DNA of 64,000 nt from Rhizophlyctis rosea. Its lineage: Eukaryota > Chytridiomycota > Chytridiomycetes > Rhizophlyctidales > Rhizophlyctidaceae. Location of the stretch: positions 124,282 through 188,281 of the forward strand of contig JADGJC010000027.1 of assembly GCA_027596075.1 (NCBI GenBank), in the 5' to 3' direction. Under the pieces are notes generated by a model. It had not been told where the DNA came from, made no database searches, and worked only from the letters and a program-made list of their open reading frames with translations. The first letter of the stretch is position 1. Every line of letters starts with the position of its first letter. Position numbers and translations under genes: made by a program. This document shows, piece after piece, positions 1-11,505 of this stretch.

Positions 1-820
1 AGCGTCTGATTGATCTGTGCAATTTCAAAAACCAAAACTCTGACCACTTGCCTTTCTTTTGACGGGGTTTCCGTTTTGATGCCTTCTTCCTGATCCATCT
101 CTTAGCGGAGTGGATGGAAACATTATCGGAGCAAGCGTCCTCTTCGTGATACCCTCCATCCCGTCTTTCCTCATCATCAGAGGCGTCCGTATCATCAATG
201 ACTTTTCGCCGCTGCTCCCACCCGTTCTCTGCGTAATATTTCCAGCCCTGTCTTTTGAAGCCATGGTCCTTCATGAGCTTCTCCACCTTCAAGACCATCC
301 GCTGATGGAAGACATCTTTATGACAGTCATCACAGAATATCTGCACCTCCCATCCTTCATGACTATGGGAACACTGCTGTACTTCCTCCTCTTCATCGCT
401 GGGATAGCCAGTGTGGCGAAACCGCTCATATTGGTACTTTCCAGAAAGGCAAATGTGGCAGCAGGTACCGAACCACTTCTTGCAGAACCGTCTAGCATCT
501 GCGATGGTTTGGATTTGGCTTTGTTGGTATTTGAAGTTGGACTCTCGCGTGATAGAGGAATTGGGATCGTCGATCTGTTTCATTTGCTGCGCAAACTTCT
601 TCCAGGCGACATTGGTTTTGGCCACATTCCGCTAGCTTTTGCAGACTATGCTTGCGGTGAGAAGGTGGAATGGGTGGGAAAAGCGGGAGAACACGAGGTG
701 AAGGACGTCGATGAAAGCTTCGTGCTCACTATGGGCTTCGGTTAGAATTGTGAACAACAAGCGAAGACAATCTCACTGTTCAAAACGATACCTGTGCGCC
801 TTTTCGATGTTTGCCGACAT
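1..820 (-). pseudogene. F-box-like zinc-binding protein, copy 1 (in-frame stop, runs off window)
   Basis: Read on the minus strand. A short first exon begins with ATG at 820 and ends at 792; an intron of about 63 bp ends at 729, and the frame resumes with the residues EHEAF. An F-box-like segment (VLHLVFSRFSHPFHLLTAS) follows. In place of the conserved Trp after VCKS there is a TAG at 632-634. Beyond it the frame stays open for about 200 codons: a CCHIC and an FCDDCH cysteine pair (possible zinc site), acidic stretches and a basic C-terminus cut by the window edge. It is clearly paralogous to the neighbour at 1304-2559 (same first-intron phase, shared GWKY and EEDACSD motifs). F-box proteins usually recruit targets to SCF ubiquitin ligases; that role is only inferred. 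A single nonsense mutation or a base error would explain the break. Confidence 0.6.
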
Positions 821-1303
821 CTCGCCGAGAGAATTGTGGGCAAGGTCAGGCAAGGTTCGGAAGTTTTGGGCACGGAGAAGTTGAGGAAACCTGTTGGGCA
901 GTCCGAAGTCCGAACATGGTGGGCACAATATCGAAATTGGTGAAATGCATCTCTGATAGCTTGTTAGCTATTGATGACTTTTGAAACTTATATCTATAAA
1001 AAGACAACTAGCGTGTTCATTTATCTCCGTCTTGATCAGCGCCAAGCAACGTTTGTTTATCTAAATGCCAAAAGATCTAAGTGCATCGCTGCCAATTGCG
1101 CTTTGATGTTGACGGCATTGCATTCCACATTCATCCTTATGCATTTTCAGGCGCAGCGTGCTGCGACTTCCCACTATTGTGGATCCTGAAGGTTTTCTAG
1201 CATTTCCGCAGCTTTTGCTTCATTTCATGGCTTATTTATCTACATTACTGTGCTATCGCTATCGCTATTGTTTCCTCCTTGCAATATGTACCCTTTCGTT
1301 GAC
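821..1303. other. Intergenic spacer between the two F-box-like copies
   Basis: It lies upstream of copy 1 and downstream of copy 2. It is AT-rich, and I see no coding signal, RNA gene or clear repeat. Confidence 0.4.
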
Positions 1304-2559
1304 TCAGCTATTTCTGTTGATCCCCTTTGCCCGCCTTCGCAGAGCCTTCCGACCTGCCAGCTTGATCAATCGTTCAAGTATGACCTCTGCACGGCTGCTG
1401 AAATCGTACTCATCCACTTCCGGTGGATGAAGCTTGTCAAACTTTGTTTTCGAAAGCTTCTTCAAGAGTTTGCCCAATTTGATCTCCTGTGTGCAATATG
1501 TACGACCATTTCAGAATTTGCGGACAGTGTTGACATCCTTTGAGATAAAGACCTTCAGCAAATCAGAGTCTTGAATCTCTGCCTGTTCCACATGACAGCC
1601 ACTCGTCGGCTTTCTGGAATTCGTCAGGCGAGCGATGCTTTTTCTGAATGAAAGCTTGAAGCTTCTTGCGCTGATTGATGAGCTTTTCTTTTGAAGTTGT
1701 CGCAATGCACAGACACAACAAAGGAGGCAAGCCGGTGAGCACTAAATCTGTCTGGTACGCTTGTGACAGTGGCCACCGGTGATACCTTGGTAATACCCCA
1801 GCTTCAGCGCCTTCTCCTTGATCCAACTTTCGGCGCTGCTGATGCACAGAATGTCGGAGCACGCGTCCTCTTCATCGTATCCTTTTTCCCATTCTCCCCA
1901 TCCCAACCCCTCCCCGTCATCTTCCGCATATTCGACCTTCAGGCCCTCGTCCCACCCTTTGTTTGCAAAGTACTTCCAGCCCTGCTTCTCGAAACCGTAG
2001 TGCTTCATGAGGCGTTTCTACTTCTACAACGGTTCGATGATGGAAGACGGTTTCATGACACTGACGACAGAACATCTGCACTGCCCCTCCCTCGTATTTG
2101 TGACTGTGAAGGTCCTCCTCAACGTATGAGTTGTCGTGGTTGTCGTCGTCGTCGTCTCCGAACATGGCACCATGATACGTTCGAGTGTAGTCGTCCAATC
2201 CGTTGAGGCAAACGCCGCAGCAGTATTGAAAGTACTTCATGCAGAACTGTCTGGCTTCTGCGTTGGTTTTGATGGCGCCTTGCTCTTCGTCGAAATCATC
2301 TTCTGCGGCGAAATCGATTTCCATTCCGTCAATGGGTTGCATCGAGTTCGCAAAACGCTTCCACGCAACATTCGTCTCGGCGACCTTCCGCCAAGTCCGG
2401 CATACTTTGCTGGCCGTGACAAGGTGGAAGGGGTGCAAAAAGTATGCGAAGATGAGGTGAAGTATGTTGGGCTGCTGACAGCCTTGTTGACTGTAAGTTT
2501 CAGTTAGCGCCGTACGTCCTGCGCCAATTGTTCGAGCTATGTATACTATACCTGAGCAT
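1304..2559 (-). pseudogene. F-box-like zinc-binding protein, copy 2 (several frame breaks)
   Basis: Start at 2559 with an 8-nt first exon (ATGCTCAG), intron 2491-2551, then a frame beginning SQQGCQQPNILHLIF. The F-box-like part (FLHPFHLVTASKVCRTWRKVA) is intact here, followed by CCGVCLN and FCRQCHE cysteine pairs and an Asp-rich loop. Near 2013 homology with copy 1 moves to another frame (one extra base). The second frame runs through YDEEDACSD to about 1770, followed by an intron-like stretch. Further on, homologous-looking basic sequence changes frame again near 1605 and meets an in-frame TGA at 1511-1513 before the final stop at 1304-1306. Three independent breaks point to a decaying gene rather than one sequencing error. 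The first-intron phase matches copy 1, which supports origin by tandem duplication. Confidence 0.6.
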
Positions 2560-2898
2560 TTTGAGAGGCTTCCACAACTGATCTCGCAAGTCGATAGGTT
2601 GACTTGACAGATCACGATGATGAGCGCGGGAAAGAGCCCCTGAAACTTGAAAGGCACGCAACCCCTCTAACAATCTTTCTTTTGCCGGGACCATGTTTAC
2701 CCGACCTGTCCGCACGTGCAATTGTGGCGTGCTGTTGATGTCCGGACCGGAAAATCTCTCTCAGATTCCACATAAAAGCAAGACCGAACCCTGTCAACCC
2801 CACTTTCGCCCTCCTTCAACCTGCCGGTCCCCATATCATTTTCCTTCCAAATCGAATTTGACATCGACGAACAGAAATCAATTCAAAATCAATCCAAC

Positions 2899-4350
2899 AT
2901 GTCCACCATGTGGCAGAAATTGGGTATTGCCGTCAATGCGCGTAAGTTTCGAAGGCTGCCCATCTTCCTGTCAACTCCTTTAATGTCCGCACACGTTCCG
3001 TTGGCTCAAATCCCCTTTACCCGTCAAAGTTGGCATTGTCCTCCCAACCGTCATCTTACAACGCCTTCTCCGCACATCCTCATCCCACCCACCCGCATGG
3101 GATTTCCAAACCGAATACGTCGTCCGCTTGATTCGTAGCATGTTAGCTAACCAAACTCCAGACCAAGTGGAAAACACGCGTCATACCGTTCCGTCTGTCG
3201 TGGAGGAGGTCAGGCGACATTTTTGGGCCGAAAAAGAGGACATCCCGGTCAATGAGGGAAGTGGCAGAGGTGTTGTTGACGGAGTGTGGTTCGCGGAGGA
3301 GGAGGAGCATGTCAAAGGCAGTGAGAAGAGTAATACTGTTGTGATGTTGTTCTTGCATGGTGGGGCGTATCATTTTGGTAAGAATTCAATGCTGCATCTC
3401 ATGGCCTGGGGCTCGCAAGTTGTTGACTTTCACTATCAACCGATGGGCAGGGGATTCTGCTCAGTTCTGGCGCGTGTATGTTGAAATCATCAAGCGGGCC
3501 AACCCATTGCTCGCCGAAAGTGGCAAGCATCTTGCAATCTTCTCGTTGGAGTATTCGTTGGCCCCCCAACATACATACCCAAAGGCGCTCAATGAAGCCA
3601 TCGATGCTTACAAATGGATCACAGAGGAGTTGGCATTTGGAGATATCATTCTTGGTATGTGCATGGCCTACAGCTGAAAGAGTATGCACACTATCATGTT
3701 GCTGAACACACATGGACCAGCCGGAGACTCCGCAGGCGGGAACCTCACGGCAGCCCTCCTCCACTCCCCCTTCCTCCGCCACCCCACCCCACAAACCCCC
3801 CTCCCCATTAGCGCTCTCCTCTTCTTCCCCTGGCTAGACCTCTCAAACACATCCATCTCACACGAAGAACTTGAACAAATCTACCAACGATCAGATTACC
3901 TTCCCTATCAGCGCTGCGAGGAGACTGCGCGATCATTCTGTGGGGAGGGAGTAACGGATTTGATGGATCCCAGGATCAGCTTTTTGCATGGGGATGTGGT
4001 GGTACCGAGGGGTGGGATGTGGGTTTGTTGGAGTGAGGGGGAGGTTTTGGGGCCCAGTTGTAAGAAGTTTGTGGAGGTTTTGAGGGAGGAGTTGGGGAAG
4101 GAGGGGGAGGATGACGTGTGTGGAGGATGATATGCCGCATGATTGTGAGTATTTGAGTTGGTTTTGTCGCTTTTGTTTGACCCACATGTGGGTGGAGCCA
4201 TCCACTTCCTAACTTTCAATTGCAGGGGTCACTACCTTTTGGGGTGTGTTCAATCTTCCTACCTGTTATGCGGGAAAGAAAGCTTCTAAGACTATCGACG
4301 ATTGCGTAGCATTTACTGTCAAAGTCATAAACTCGGTGATTGCCAACTAG
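2899..4350 (+). CDS. Alpha/beta-hydrolase esterase, HSL-like (one frameshift)
   Basis: Exons 2899-2941, 3030-3377, 3451-3654, 3721 to about 4144, and a last exon from about 4227 to the TAG ending at 4350. The HSL/carboxylesterase family hydrolyses short acyl or acetyl esters. Seen here: oxyanion-hole motif HGGAYHFG, a GDSAGG nucleophile elbow split from its upstream strand by an intron, and MPHD followed by W, the expected catalytic-His region. The frame of exon 4 reaches a TGA at 4128-4130, while the MPHD segment and the last exon lie one frame over. Adding one GT dinucleotide to the short GT run at 4115-4122 would reconcile them. The product resembles fungal steryl-acetyl-hydrolase-like esterases, but the substrate cannot be told. 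It converges with NOP56. Confidence 0.75.
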
Positions 4351-4702
4351 TGGATTATGTCAAATCCAATGAATTTCCCGAATACGTCAATTCCGACTTC
4401 AACCCTGATGTTGCCTGTCATCGTGTGCCATTCAGCAAGTCTGCCATGACTTCATGGTTAGATGCGTACAACAATTTGCAATCACTCAATAGACCACGCA
4501 CAAATCCAAGCTTGTGGGAAAACTAATTTATTGAAGCAACACCACTCTACCATACATGCTATGCTTGTTGCCCATGCTGAAAAAACTATGTACAAAAATG
4601 GGAACCGCCGAAGGAAGTGGCAAACAGGAAAGGAATAACGTGAAACACACAAATAAAGATACGGAGCCACTAACACTATCCGACACTATCCTACACTATC
4701 CT
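4351..4702. other. Convergent 3' spacer between the esterase and NOP56
   Basis: This stretch holds the two 3' ends. No separate gene is visible. Confidence 0.4.
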
Positions 4703-6592
4703 CTACTCCTTGTTCTTCTTCTTCTTCTTCTTTTTCTTTTCTCCCTCCTCCTCTGCAGGCTCCTCCGCCTTCTTCTTCTCCTTCTTCTCCTTTTTCTCCT
4801 TCTTTTCCTTCTTCTCGCTCTTGTCCTTCTTCTCCTTCTTCTTCTTCTTTGGCGACTCTGCCTCCTCCTCGTCATCGTCTGATGCGGGTGCCTTGCGCTT
4901 GCTGGCCTTGGTCTCGCTGTCAGACTCTTCTGTAAAATGCGAATGCAGTCAGTTAGCGACTGTCACGATCAACGGCCTCCATCAAGCAATTGCCGAAGGT
5001 GATACTAACCCTCATCAACTTCCATCAAATCCCCGAAACCTTCCAATCCCGCCTTCTTCAACGCCTCCGCCATGACCTCCGCGTTCTTCCGTGGTGCTGT
5101 GCCAGTTTCGTAGAATGCTAGCCGCTCCTCCACTTGCTCCCTCAACAGTTCACCGAATTTGCTTGTGGGTTTGTCCAGGAAGCAGTCGATACGGCAGGCG
5201 ATGGAGCATTTGTTGGCGAGAACTCGGGAAATGCGGCCCTTGTTCTTTTGTGCGGCACGGCCGATGAAGGTGGAGTGGTAGATGAGACCGTATTTGGGGG
5301 TGTTGCCTTTGGTTTTGAGAGCTCTGTGTGTTCGAACGAGGACGGGGATTGATGAGATTTCAAAAGTGATATTTGTGCTTAGGCACGACACCAACCTGAA
5401 CAGTGCCTTCTCTGCTCCCAAAATCTGTACTGTACTTGCGGGGTACTTGGACAAGTTCGTCAAACTACCCGCATGCGCAATTAACCGTGCACCAACCATC
5501 TCCCCAATCAATGCACTCAAATTAGGTGCAACCTGGTGCATCTTGCTCACGAGGTACCCATGCAGCCGCTTCCTGTAGTCCGTCAAGCTGATGACACGGT
5601 CGGCAAAGCTCTCGATGTTGGACATGTCTACTTCGGAAATGTCCGTTCCCATGGATGCGCGGGCAGCGTCAACGATCTGTTTGGCTTTGATAGGGTCCTG
5701 AACAATGTCTTCCAAGGCGTTGACGTCGGAATCGGAAAGTGCGGATTTGTTTTTGATGTGTTTGGCGAGGCGGGCGTAGAGAGCGTTGTCGGAGACGATT
5801 TTGATGAGTTCGGGGAAGTGCCAGCCGTACCATTCTCTGCATAGTGAATGACAGTGAGATACTTGCATTTGCGCACGAGTTGCCCCACCAGGATCTTACC
5901 TGACGCGCATGGAGAACGTGTTGACGTCCTTGTCCAATTGATCCAACAAGTTGATACTCTGAATGATCATGTTGTCCACCCGGTTGACGTTGAACTTGAC
6001 CTTGGACCGCGAGTAGGCGTGACCCAAACCCAACTGCGCACGGTCAATGTCACCCTCCTTCAACTGCTCCAAAAGTTTGTCTGAGTGCAAGCGGAGACCA
6101 CGGATGATCTCGCGGACGACGTCATTGTACAAACAGTCGATACCGGTTTCGGCTTTGATGGCACCACCAAGGTTGGATTCGGAAACACCAACTTGGATTT
6201 TGGATTTTTTGCCGCTTTTTGGGACGTTGAGTTCGAGGAAAGATTTGAGATGAGGGTTGCAGACACCTGAAGGGAATAGACCGTGAGAAGGTGTTGGGCT
6301 AACGTCGGCGTCAAAACGAACTAACCTTCTGAGACGTCGTTGATGTTCTCCAAAGCGTGTGCGGCTGAACGGAACGGCGCGAACGACTTCAGCTTGACCA
6401 CCTTCTTGAAGCGGCTAAGGTCAAGGACGGACTGAGCGACTTCGTCCAACTCCTGTCCGATCTCTTCCGACTCCACACGCTCAAAGAGCGCATAGCCCAT
6501 GGCTGTTTCCAGCAAAACGTAGAGGGCCTGCAAAATTCTCAAAGATAAATATGGTGCTTCAACCAAATGCAGCTTAGGTCAATATGTACCAT
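4703..6592 (-). CDS. NOP56: NOP56, box C/D snoRNP core protein
   Basis: Six exons join to 517 codons without a break: 6590-6592, 6326-6527, 5900-6266, 5396-5836, 5010-5323 and 4703-4929. Nop56 pairs with Nop58 and fibrillarin in nucleolar box C/D snoRNPs that guide 2'-O-methylation and act in pre-rRNA processing. Seen: N-terminal [14 protein letters not shown], coiled-coil region, the NOP domain with [15 protein letters not shown] and STFIGRAA, then ERLAFYETG. The tail is a Lys/Glu-rich KKE array typical of Nop56/Nop58. The early wording fits Nop56 better than Nop58. The first exon consists of ATG alone, directly followed by a 62-bp intron. The gene is divergent from HSP60. Confidence 0.95.
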
Positions 6593-7202
6593 CTTGTATA
6601 ACCACGCCCTTGGTGTTTGTTCGGGTAGTTTGTTGTATAGGGATCCGTCGTAACTCCCACCTTCGTAATGGCCCTATCGAAATGAAGTTGGAATAGTGAG
6701 AAGGACATGGACCAAACAAAAAATGTTGTTGTGGCAAAGCGGGGCTTGCAAGCCACGTCTATTGTTTACGCTGAAAATAACACAAGCTTGGTAAAGTTGT
6801 TAATCTTTTCACGTGATCTATCGAAGAAGTGCATCGAAATGGAAAGGAAGCGAAACATTGCTGAGTCATCCACAACGAAAGCCCACAGTTGACTCATTTT
6901 CATTGATGCAGACGGGAGCTATAATTATCCCACTGTGCTTGCTGCTCCAGGAGCTGTTGGTGATCTCCGACGCAACTTTATACCGTATACGCATCGACGT
7001 TCTACACACAAGTGCTGAGAGGGACAGCTAACTCGTGGTGTCAACGTACGATAGTGCTTAACAGGTAGGGTTCTGCACACAACGAGGGTTGATTGACTGA
7101 TCTGCCACGCCAACTGTCCACTGACAATCTAAGCGGTACCTTTACGTTCCCACGGTGACAGGTTTCCCATTCAACGCACATCAGATACATCCTAACACGA
7201 AT
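6593..7202. promoter_or_regulatory. Divergent promoter region of NOP56 and HSP60
   Basis: About 610 bp separate the two start codons. It contains TGTTTAC near 6764, a CACGTG box near 6805 and a run of GAA triplets at roughly 5-6 bp spacing around 6836-6856. These could serve heat-shock or general factors, but I see no canonical inverted GAA/TTC heat-shock element. No gene is evident. Confidence 0.35.
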
Positions 7203-9615
7203 ATGTACCGCGCATCAACCTCCGTCGCACGATCTGCTGCGCGCTCTCGCGCTATGCAAGTGCGCAACTACTCTGGCCACAAGGAGATCGCTTTCGGGCA
7301 GGACGGCCGTGCCGCTTTGGCGAAGGGTGTGGATATCCTTGCGAAGGCCGTTGCTGTGACTCTTGGACCGAAGGGAAGGAACGTTCTCATTGGTGGGTAG
7401 TCTTTGGAGCCAATGATTGGTTGGGACCAGACACTGTCGGAATTTCGACGCGTTTAGCTGTGGTCGAGGTTGCCACATCGGCTGGATACCTAACAACATA
7501 TTCCGCAAACTCATTACAGAGCAACCCTACGGCTCCCCCAAGATCACCAAGGATGGTGTCACTGTTGCGAAGTCCATTACATTGGAGGACAAATTCGAGA
7601 ACCTTGGTGCTCGTTTGGTGCAGGATGTGGCTAACAAGACCAACGAAATTGCTGGTGACGGTACCACCACCGCGACCGTATTGACGCGCGCTATCTTCAA
7701 TGAAGGTTTGAAGAGCGTTGCGGCGGGTGTCAACCCTATGGATTTGAGGAAGGGTAAGCCTTTGAAGGGCAATGCGCCAAAATGCTCGTCCATGGCTCCA
7801 GCAGGCTCATAACAGCTCCCCACAGGTGTTCAACAGGCTGTTCAACAGATCGTCGACTTCTTGTCTCAAAACAAGAAGAACATCACCACGTCGCAGGAAA
7901 TTGCACAGGTCGCCACTATCTCCGCAAATGGTGACAAGCATGTTGGTCAATTGATCGCACAGGCCATGGAGAAGGTTGGCAAGGAGGGAGTCATCACTGT
8001 GCAGGAGGGCAAGACTCTCGTTGATGAGTTGGACATCACTGAGGGTGAGTAATATTGTCAGTTTCATGGCCGTTCATGCATTCGTAGTGGGATGCGTGCA
8101 ATTTTGTATTGGTTGGGTTTGTTTACAACTTGCATCTCTGAGTGATTGAATCTGTTTACAACCGGTGTGGCGTTTGTTTACATCTGGCCACCAAAGTGGA
8201 GGTTGTTGGATGAGGACCGCAGTGCCGAATGACAACAGGAAGTTCAAAAAACTTTCACTCTTTCATCACACAACATCGCTTGATGATGAGTCGATCGTTA
8301 TAATACTGTGAAAACTCATCGCAAATTCTGCCCTCATGCATTGTAGGTATGCGCTTCGACCGCGGTTTCATCTCCCCCTACTTCATCACCGACACCCGCG
8401 CACAAAAGGTTGAATTCGAGAAGCCCCTCATCCTCCTCTCCGAACGCAAGATCTCTCTCTTGCAGGACATCCTTCCCTCCCTCGAAGTCGCCGCCACCCG
8501 CCGCCGCCCTCTCCTCATCATCGCTGAAGACATTGACGGAGAGGCTCTTGCTGCTTGCATTTTGAACAAGCTCAGGGGACAAGTCCAGGTTGCCTGTGTT
8601 AAGGCGCCTGGCTTTGGTGACAACCGTAAGGCGATCTTGCAGGACATGGGTATCTTGACTGGTGCTACCGTGTTCAGCGAGGAGGTTGACTTGAAGTTGG
8701 AGAAGGTGTGTTGGTATTCATTTTGAATTTCTATATTGTCCACGCTGATCTCGCGGCCTTATGGATCAACAATCTGACAACATCATTTACCACAAATTAG
8801 GCCACCCCCGAGGACCTCGGATCAGCTTCGCAAGCTACCATCACCAAAGACGACACCATCTTCCTCAACGGCGGCGGCTCCAAGGACGCCGTCTCCCAAC
8901 GCGCCGAACAACTCCGCTCCCTCATCTCGGCCACCACCTCCGACTACGAACGCGAGAAGCTCCAAGAGCGTCTCGCCAAGCTCTCCGGTGGTGTCGCCGT
9001 CATCAAGGTCGGCGGCAGCTCGGAAGTCGAGGTCGGAGAGAAGAAGGACCGGTTCGTCGACGCCCTCAACGCGACGCGGGCTGCCGTGGAGGAGGGCATT
9101 GTCCCTGGTGGTGGTACCGCTCTTTTGAAGGCTAGCAAGATCTTGGCGGCTGCTAAGGGCGAGAACTTTGACCAGAACTTGGGTGTTGAGATTGTTAGGA
9201 AGGCGGTTCAGGCTCCCACGCGGATGATTGTTGACAACGCTGGGGAGGAGGGAAGCGTGGTTGTTGGACGGCTTTTGGAGTCTTATGAGCCTGGAAAGGA
9301 GAAGGACGCTCTTGAGTCTAAGTTCACCTACGGTATGTCGCTGTTGGGTTTCTTAGCATCGTCTCTTTGCACATGATCTAACATATATGCGCCCAAACAG
9401 GTTACGACGCCGCAACAGGCCAATACGTCGACATGATCAAGGTCGGTATCATCGACCCTCTCAAGGTTGTTCGCACGGCCTTGGTAGATGCTTCTGGTGT
9501 TGCCTCTCTCCTCACCACGACGGAGGCCATGATCGTCGATGCGCCCAAGAAGGATGCTGGCGCACCGATGGGCGCACCAGGAATGGGCGGGATGGGGGGT
9601 ATGGGGATGATGTAA
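7203..9615 (+). CDS. HSP60: Mitochondrial chaperonin HSP60
   Basis: Six exons (7203-7392, 7520-7753, 7826-8044, 8347-8705, 8801-9332, 9401-9615) give 582 residues without a break. Hsp60 forms the matrix chaperonin ring that folds imported proteins with Hsp10. The N-terminus is a basic, Ser/Ala/Arg-rich presequence. Landmarks follow in order: [39 protein letters not shown], the apical-domain segment [34 protein letters not shown] and the Gly/Met-rich end GGMGGMGMM typical of group I chaperonins. An upstream in-frame ATG at 7155 exists; I prefer 7203 because it begins a standard targeting signal. Intron 3 (about 300 bp) is unusually long and carries several TGTTTAC motifs. Confidence 0.96.
8118..8181 (+). 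promoter_or_regulatory. Cluster of TTTGTTTAC-type motifs in HSP60 intron 3
   Basis: TTTGTTTAC occurs at 8118-8126 and 8173-8181, with CTGTTTAC between them at 8152-8158. The core matches the forkhead consensus RYAAACA on the other strand. The location inside an intron could mean an intronic enhancer; function is not shown. Confidence 0.35.
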
Positions 9616-10980
9616 GGAGGTTAGTTTTGGAGAGCTTGTAATCTAATATTCTAGAGTAGTGTATTTGAGGTGGGGGAGGGCTAGTTATTTTTTCATGTAT
9701 AAATTCCATCGTTGATTTATTTTGTCTCCCTTTCCATCATGAGTTACAGCATATGGTCTGAGACTGGTGAAGTTGTGCGGCTCATTGGACCGTGGCTTGA
9801 GAACCGTGTCCCATGGGACTTGTTCCTGCGTATGTAATCCGCTCTCAGCTGCGCAGTGGCACTGCGCATTTCACCCAGAATTTGGTCAATAAGTTCATTC
9901 GGTCCTACATACTTGCCATCCCTAATTCCCTCCTTGCCATTTCTCACAAGCTACCCACCGTGACAACCTCTCGCTCTATACCAATCAGACAGAACAGTAC
10001 CCGCTCCGTTGCACCTGTAATATTCGACAACTGCAGTACGAAGTTGCACGCCACGGAAATAGGCTCCCCTGCCCATAAACGTCCCCTCCCTATTCGTCAA
10101 CAAAGTACCCAAGGCCATCAATCATACCACAAAGTGCTTGGTCGTTTTACTTCTAACCATGCATTTTTGAGCGAGTCGTTATTTGGAACACAGTCTCTCA
10201 GAGCAGGTGCGAACTTCCCCGGAACGCTTTGCCGGTCTCACGAAACCCGACGGCTGCGAGTCGCCCAAGTCGTCGGTGCATTGATTTGCCGGAAAGGAAC
10301 AGCCAGACGGTTTGGGTAAAACCACAAGTCCGAGTCACTGCTTTTTGCAGTAGGACCCTGAGCATATTCTTTCTGTTGCGAAATATCTTCATAACAGGCA
10401 TCGGCTGAAGACCCAACCAGATGTATTCCTCCTTTTTCTCTGGCTCTGACTCCTATATGTAAGCTGCCCCCAAATGTTCATTTTTCCATTCAAACTCACT
10501 TTGAGACACAAATCAGGCGACAGGGTCCGAAAACATACCAAAAATTGGGTCAATGCAGCAATTGATGTGAACGGAACGGCGGACTAATGCTTTGTATAAT
10601 GTTGAGGAAGATTCGGTTTACGGAGTGGCTAACTCCCTTGCGAGACTGTTCCTGAAACTGATATTGATACGTTTGAAGAGCCAAGCCGAGTGAGAATTTT
10701 ACGTTTTTTATGTCTTGGACACATCCAGTTCCCGCAGGTGTTGGGCATTTCACCTCATTGTTGATATTTCATTTTATACCATTTTCATTAGACAGAAAGA
10801 CAGTTCGTTTGGGCACGAAACGGTGTGTGGCAGCAATAGTACACCAACATCGTCCGTCATTCTCCGATTACGAAAATGGAATGGTTTGCGGGTCCTGCAT
10901 CAGAAGGATCCACTTTAGGGCCAAACCGTGGAATCCTGGGCAACACTGGTTGATGATACCAAGTGTTTGTTGCCCTGGTC

Positions 10981-11074
10981 ATACAGCTCCCTCCAAGGAG
11001 TTAAGGTAGTTGGAGCCAGTCCAACGTGACTGTGCCGCCAACTTTCGACCTTGACTCCTTGGAGGAAGCTGTAT
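10981..11074. repeat. Imperfect inverted repeat (foldback)
   Basis: The left arm at 10981-11013 and the right arm at 11038-11074 are reverse complements apart from a 4-nt insertion and a few substitutions; the loop is 24 nt. Each arm contains the palindrome CTCCAAGGAG or its near copy. Weaker complementarity continues outward on both sides. It could be a foldback/MITE relic or a transcribed hairpin. Confidence 0.6.
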
Positions 11075-11289
11075 TGTTCACAGGTTTGCACGCCTTGGCA
11101 TGGCATCTCTCCAGATCCCTTTCCCTTTCCTTTATTGACATTGTCACGAAACAGCCGATTAGACGAGGATGGAACCCTTTTTGCTCACTACCTGTACATA
11201 CTTCCATGGTGCTTGCGGTGGCCCCGATACGTCCCATTGTACACCCTCACAACTTGCGTTTGTCGGCATTTGGTAGGTCTTGATTTTGC

Positions 11290-11505
11290 TTACTGCTGCC
11301 CAACCAGAGACACCATCACGCATAAACATCTATTTCTTCAGTGTTGGGCGGACATCATCAGGCCGGTGTACAACGTGGGTTTGGGGCGCATCCAGTTCTG
11401 CGCTTCATCAATGGGTAGAGTGGAACGCTTTGAAGAAAAACACCGCTTGTCACTCCTCATGACGGAAGGTTTCCCTTGTGTGTCCGCCGTGCTGTACTTG
11501 CTGTA
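11290..11505 (+). mobile_element. Possible remnant of a non-LTR retrotransposon zinc-binding domain
   Basis: One plus-strand frame reads CCPTRDTITHKHLFLQCWAD. This resembles the C..C/H/C pattern of the zf-RVT domain found after reverse transcriptase in some non-LTR elements. The surrounding frame is short and has no reverse transcriptase. The match is by eye and could be chance. Confidence 0.2.

Noticed and set aside
632..634. TAG read as a sense codon
   Set aside because: TAG codes Leu in some chytrid mitochondria, but this locus has spliceosomal introns and the expected residue is Trp, so a plain nonsense change fits better.
110..745. A 211-codon plus-strand open frame
   Set aside because: It is antisense to F-box copy 1, whose minus-strand frame shows real homology to copy 2.
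9813..10319. A 168-codon plus-strand frame after HSP60
   Set aside because: No family motif, no promoter or splice support, and composition like the surrounding noncoding sequence.
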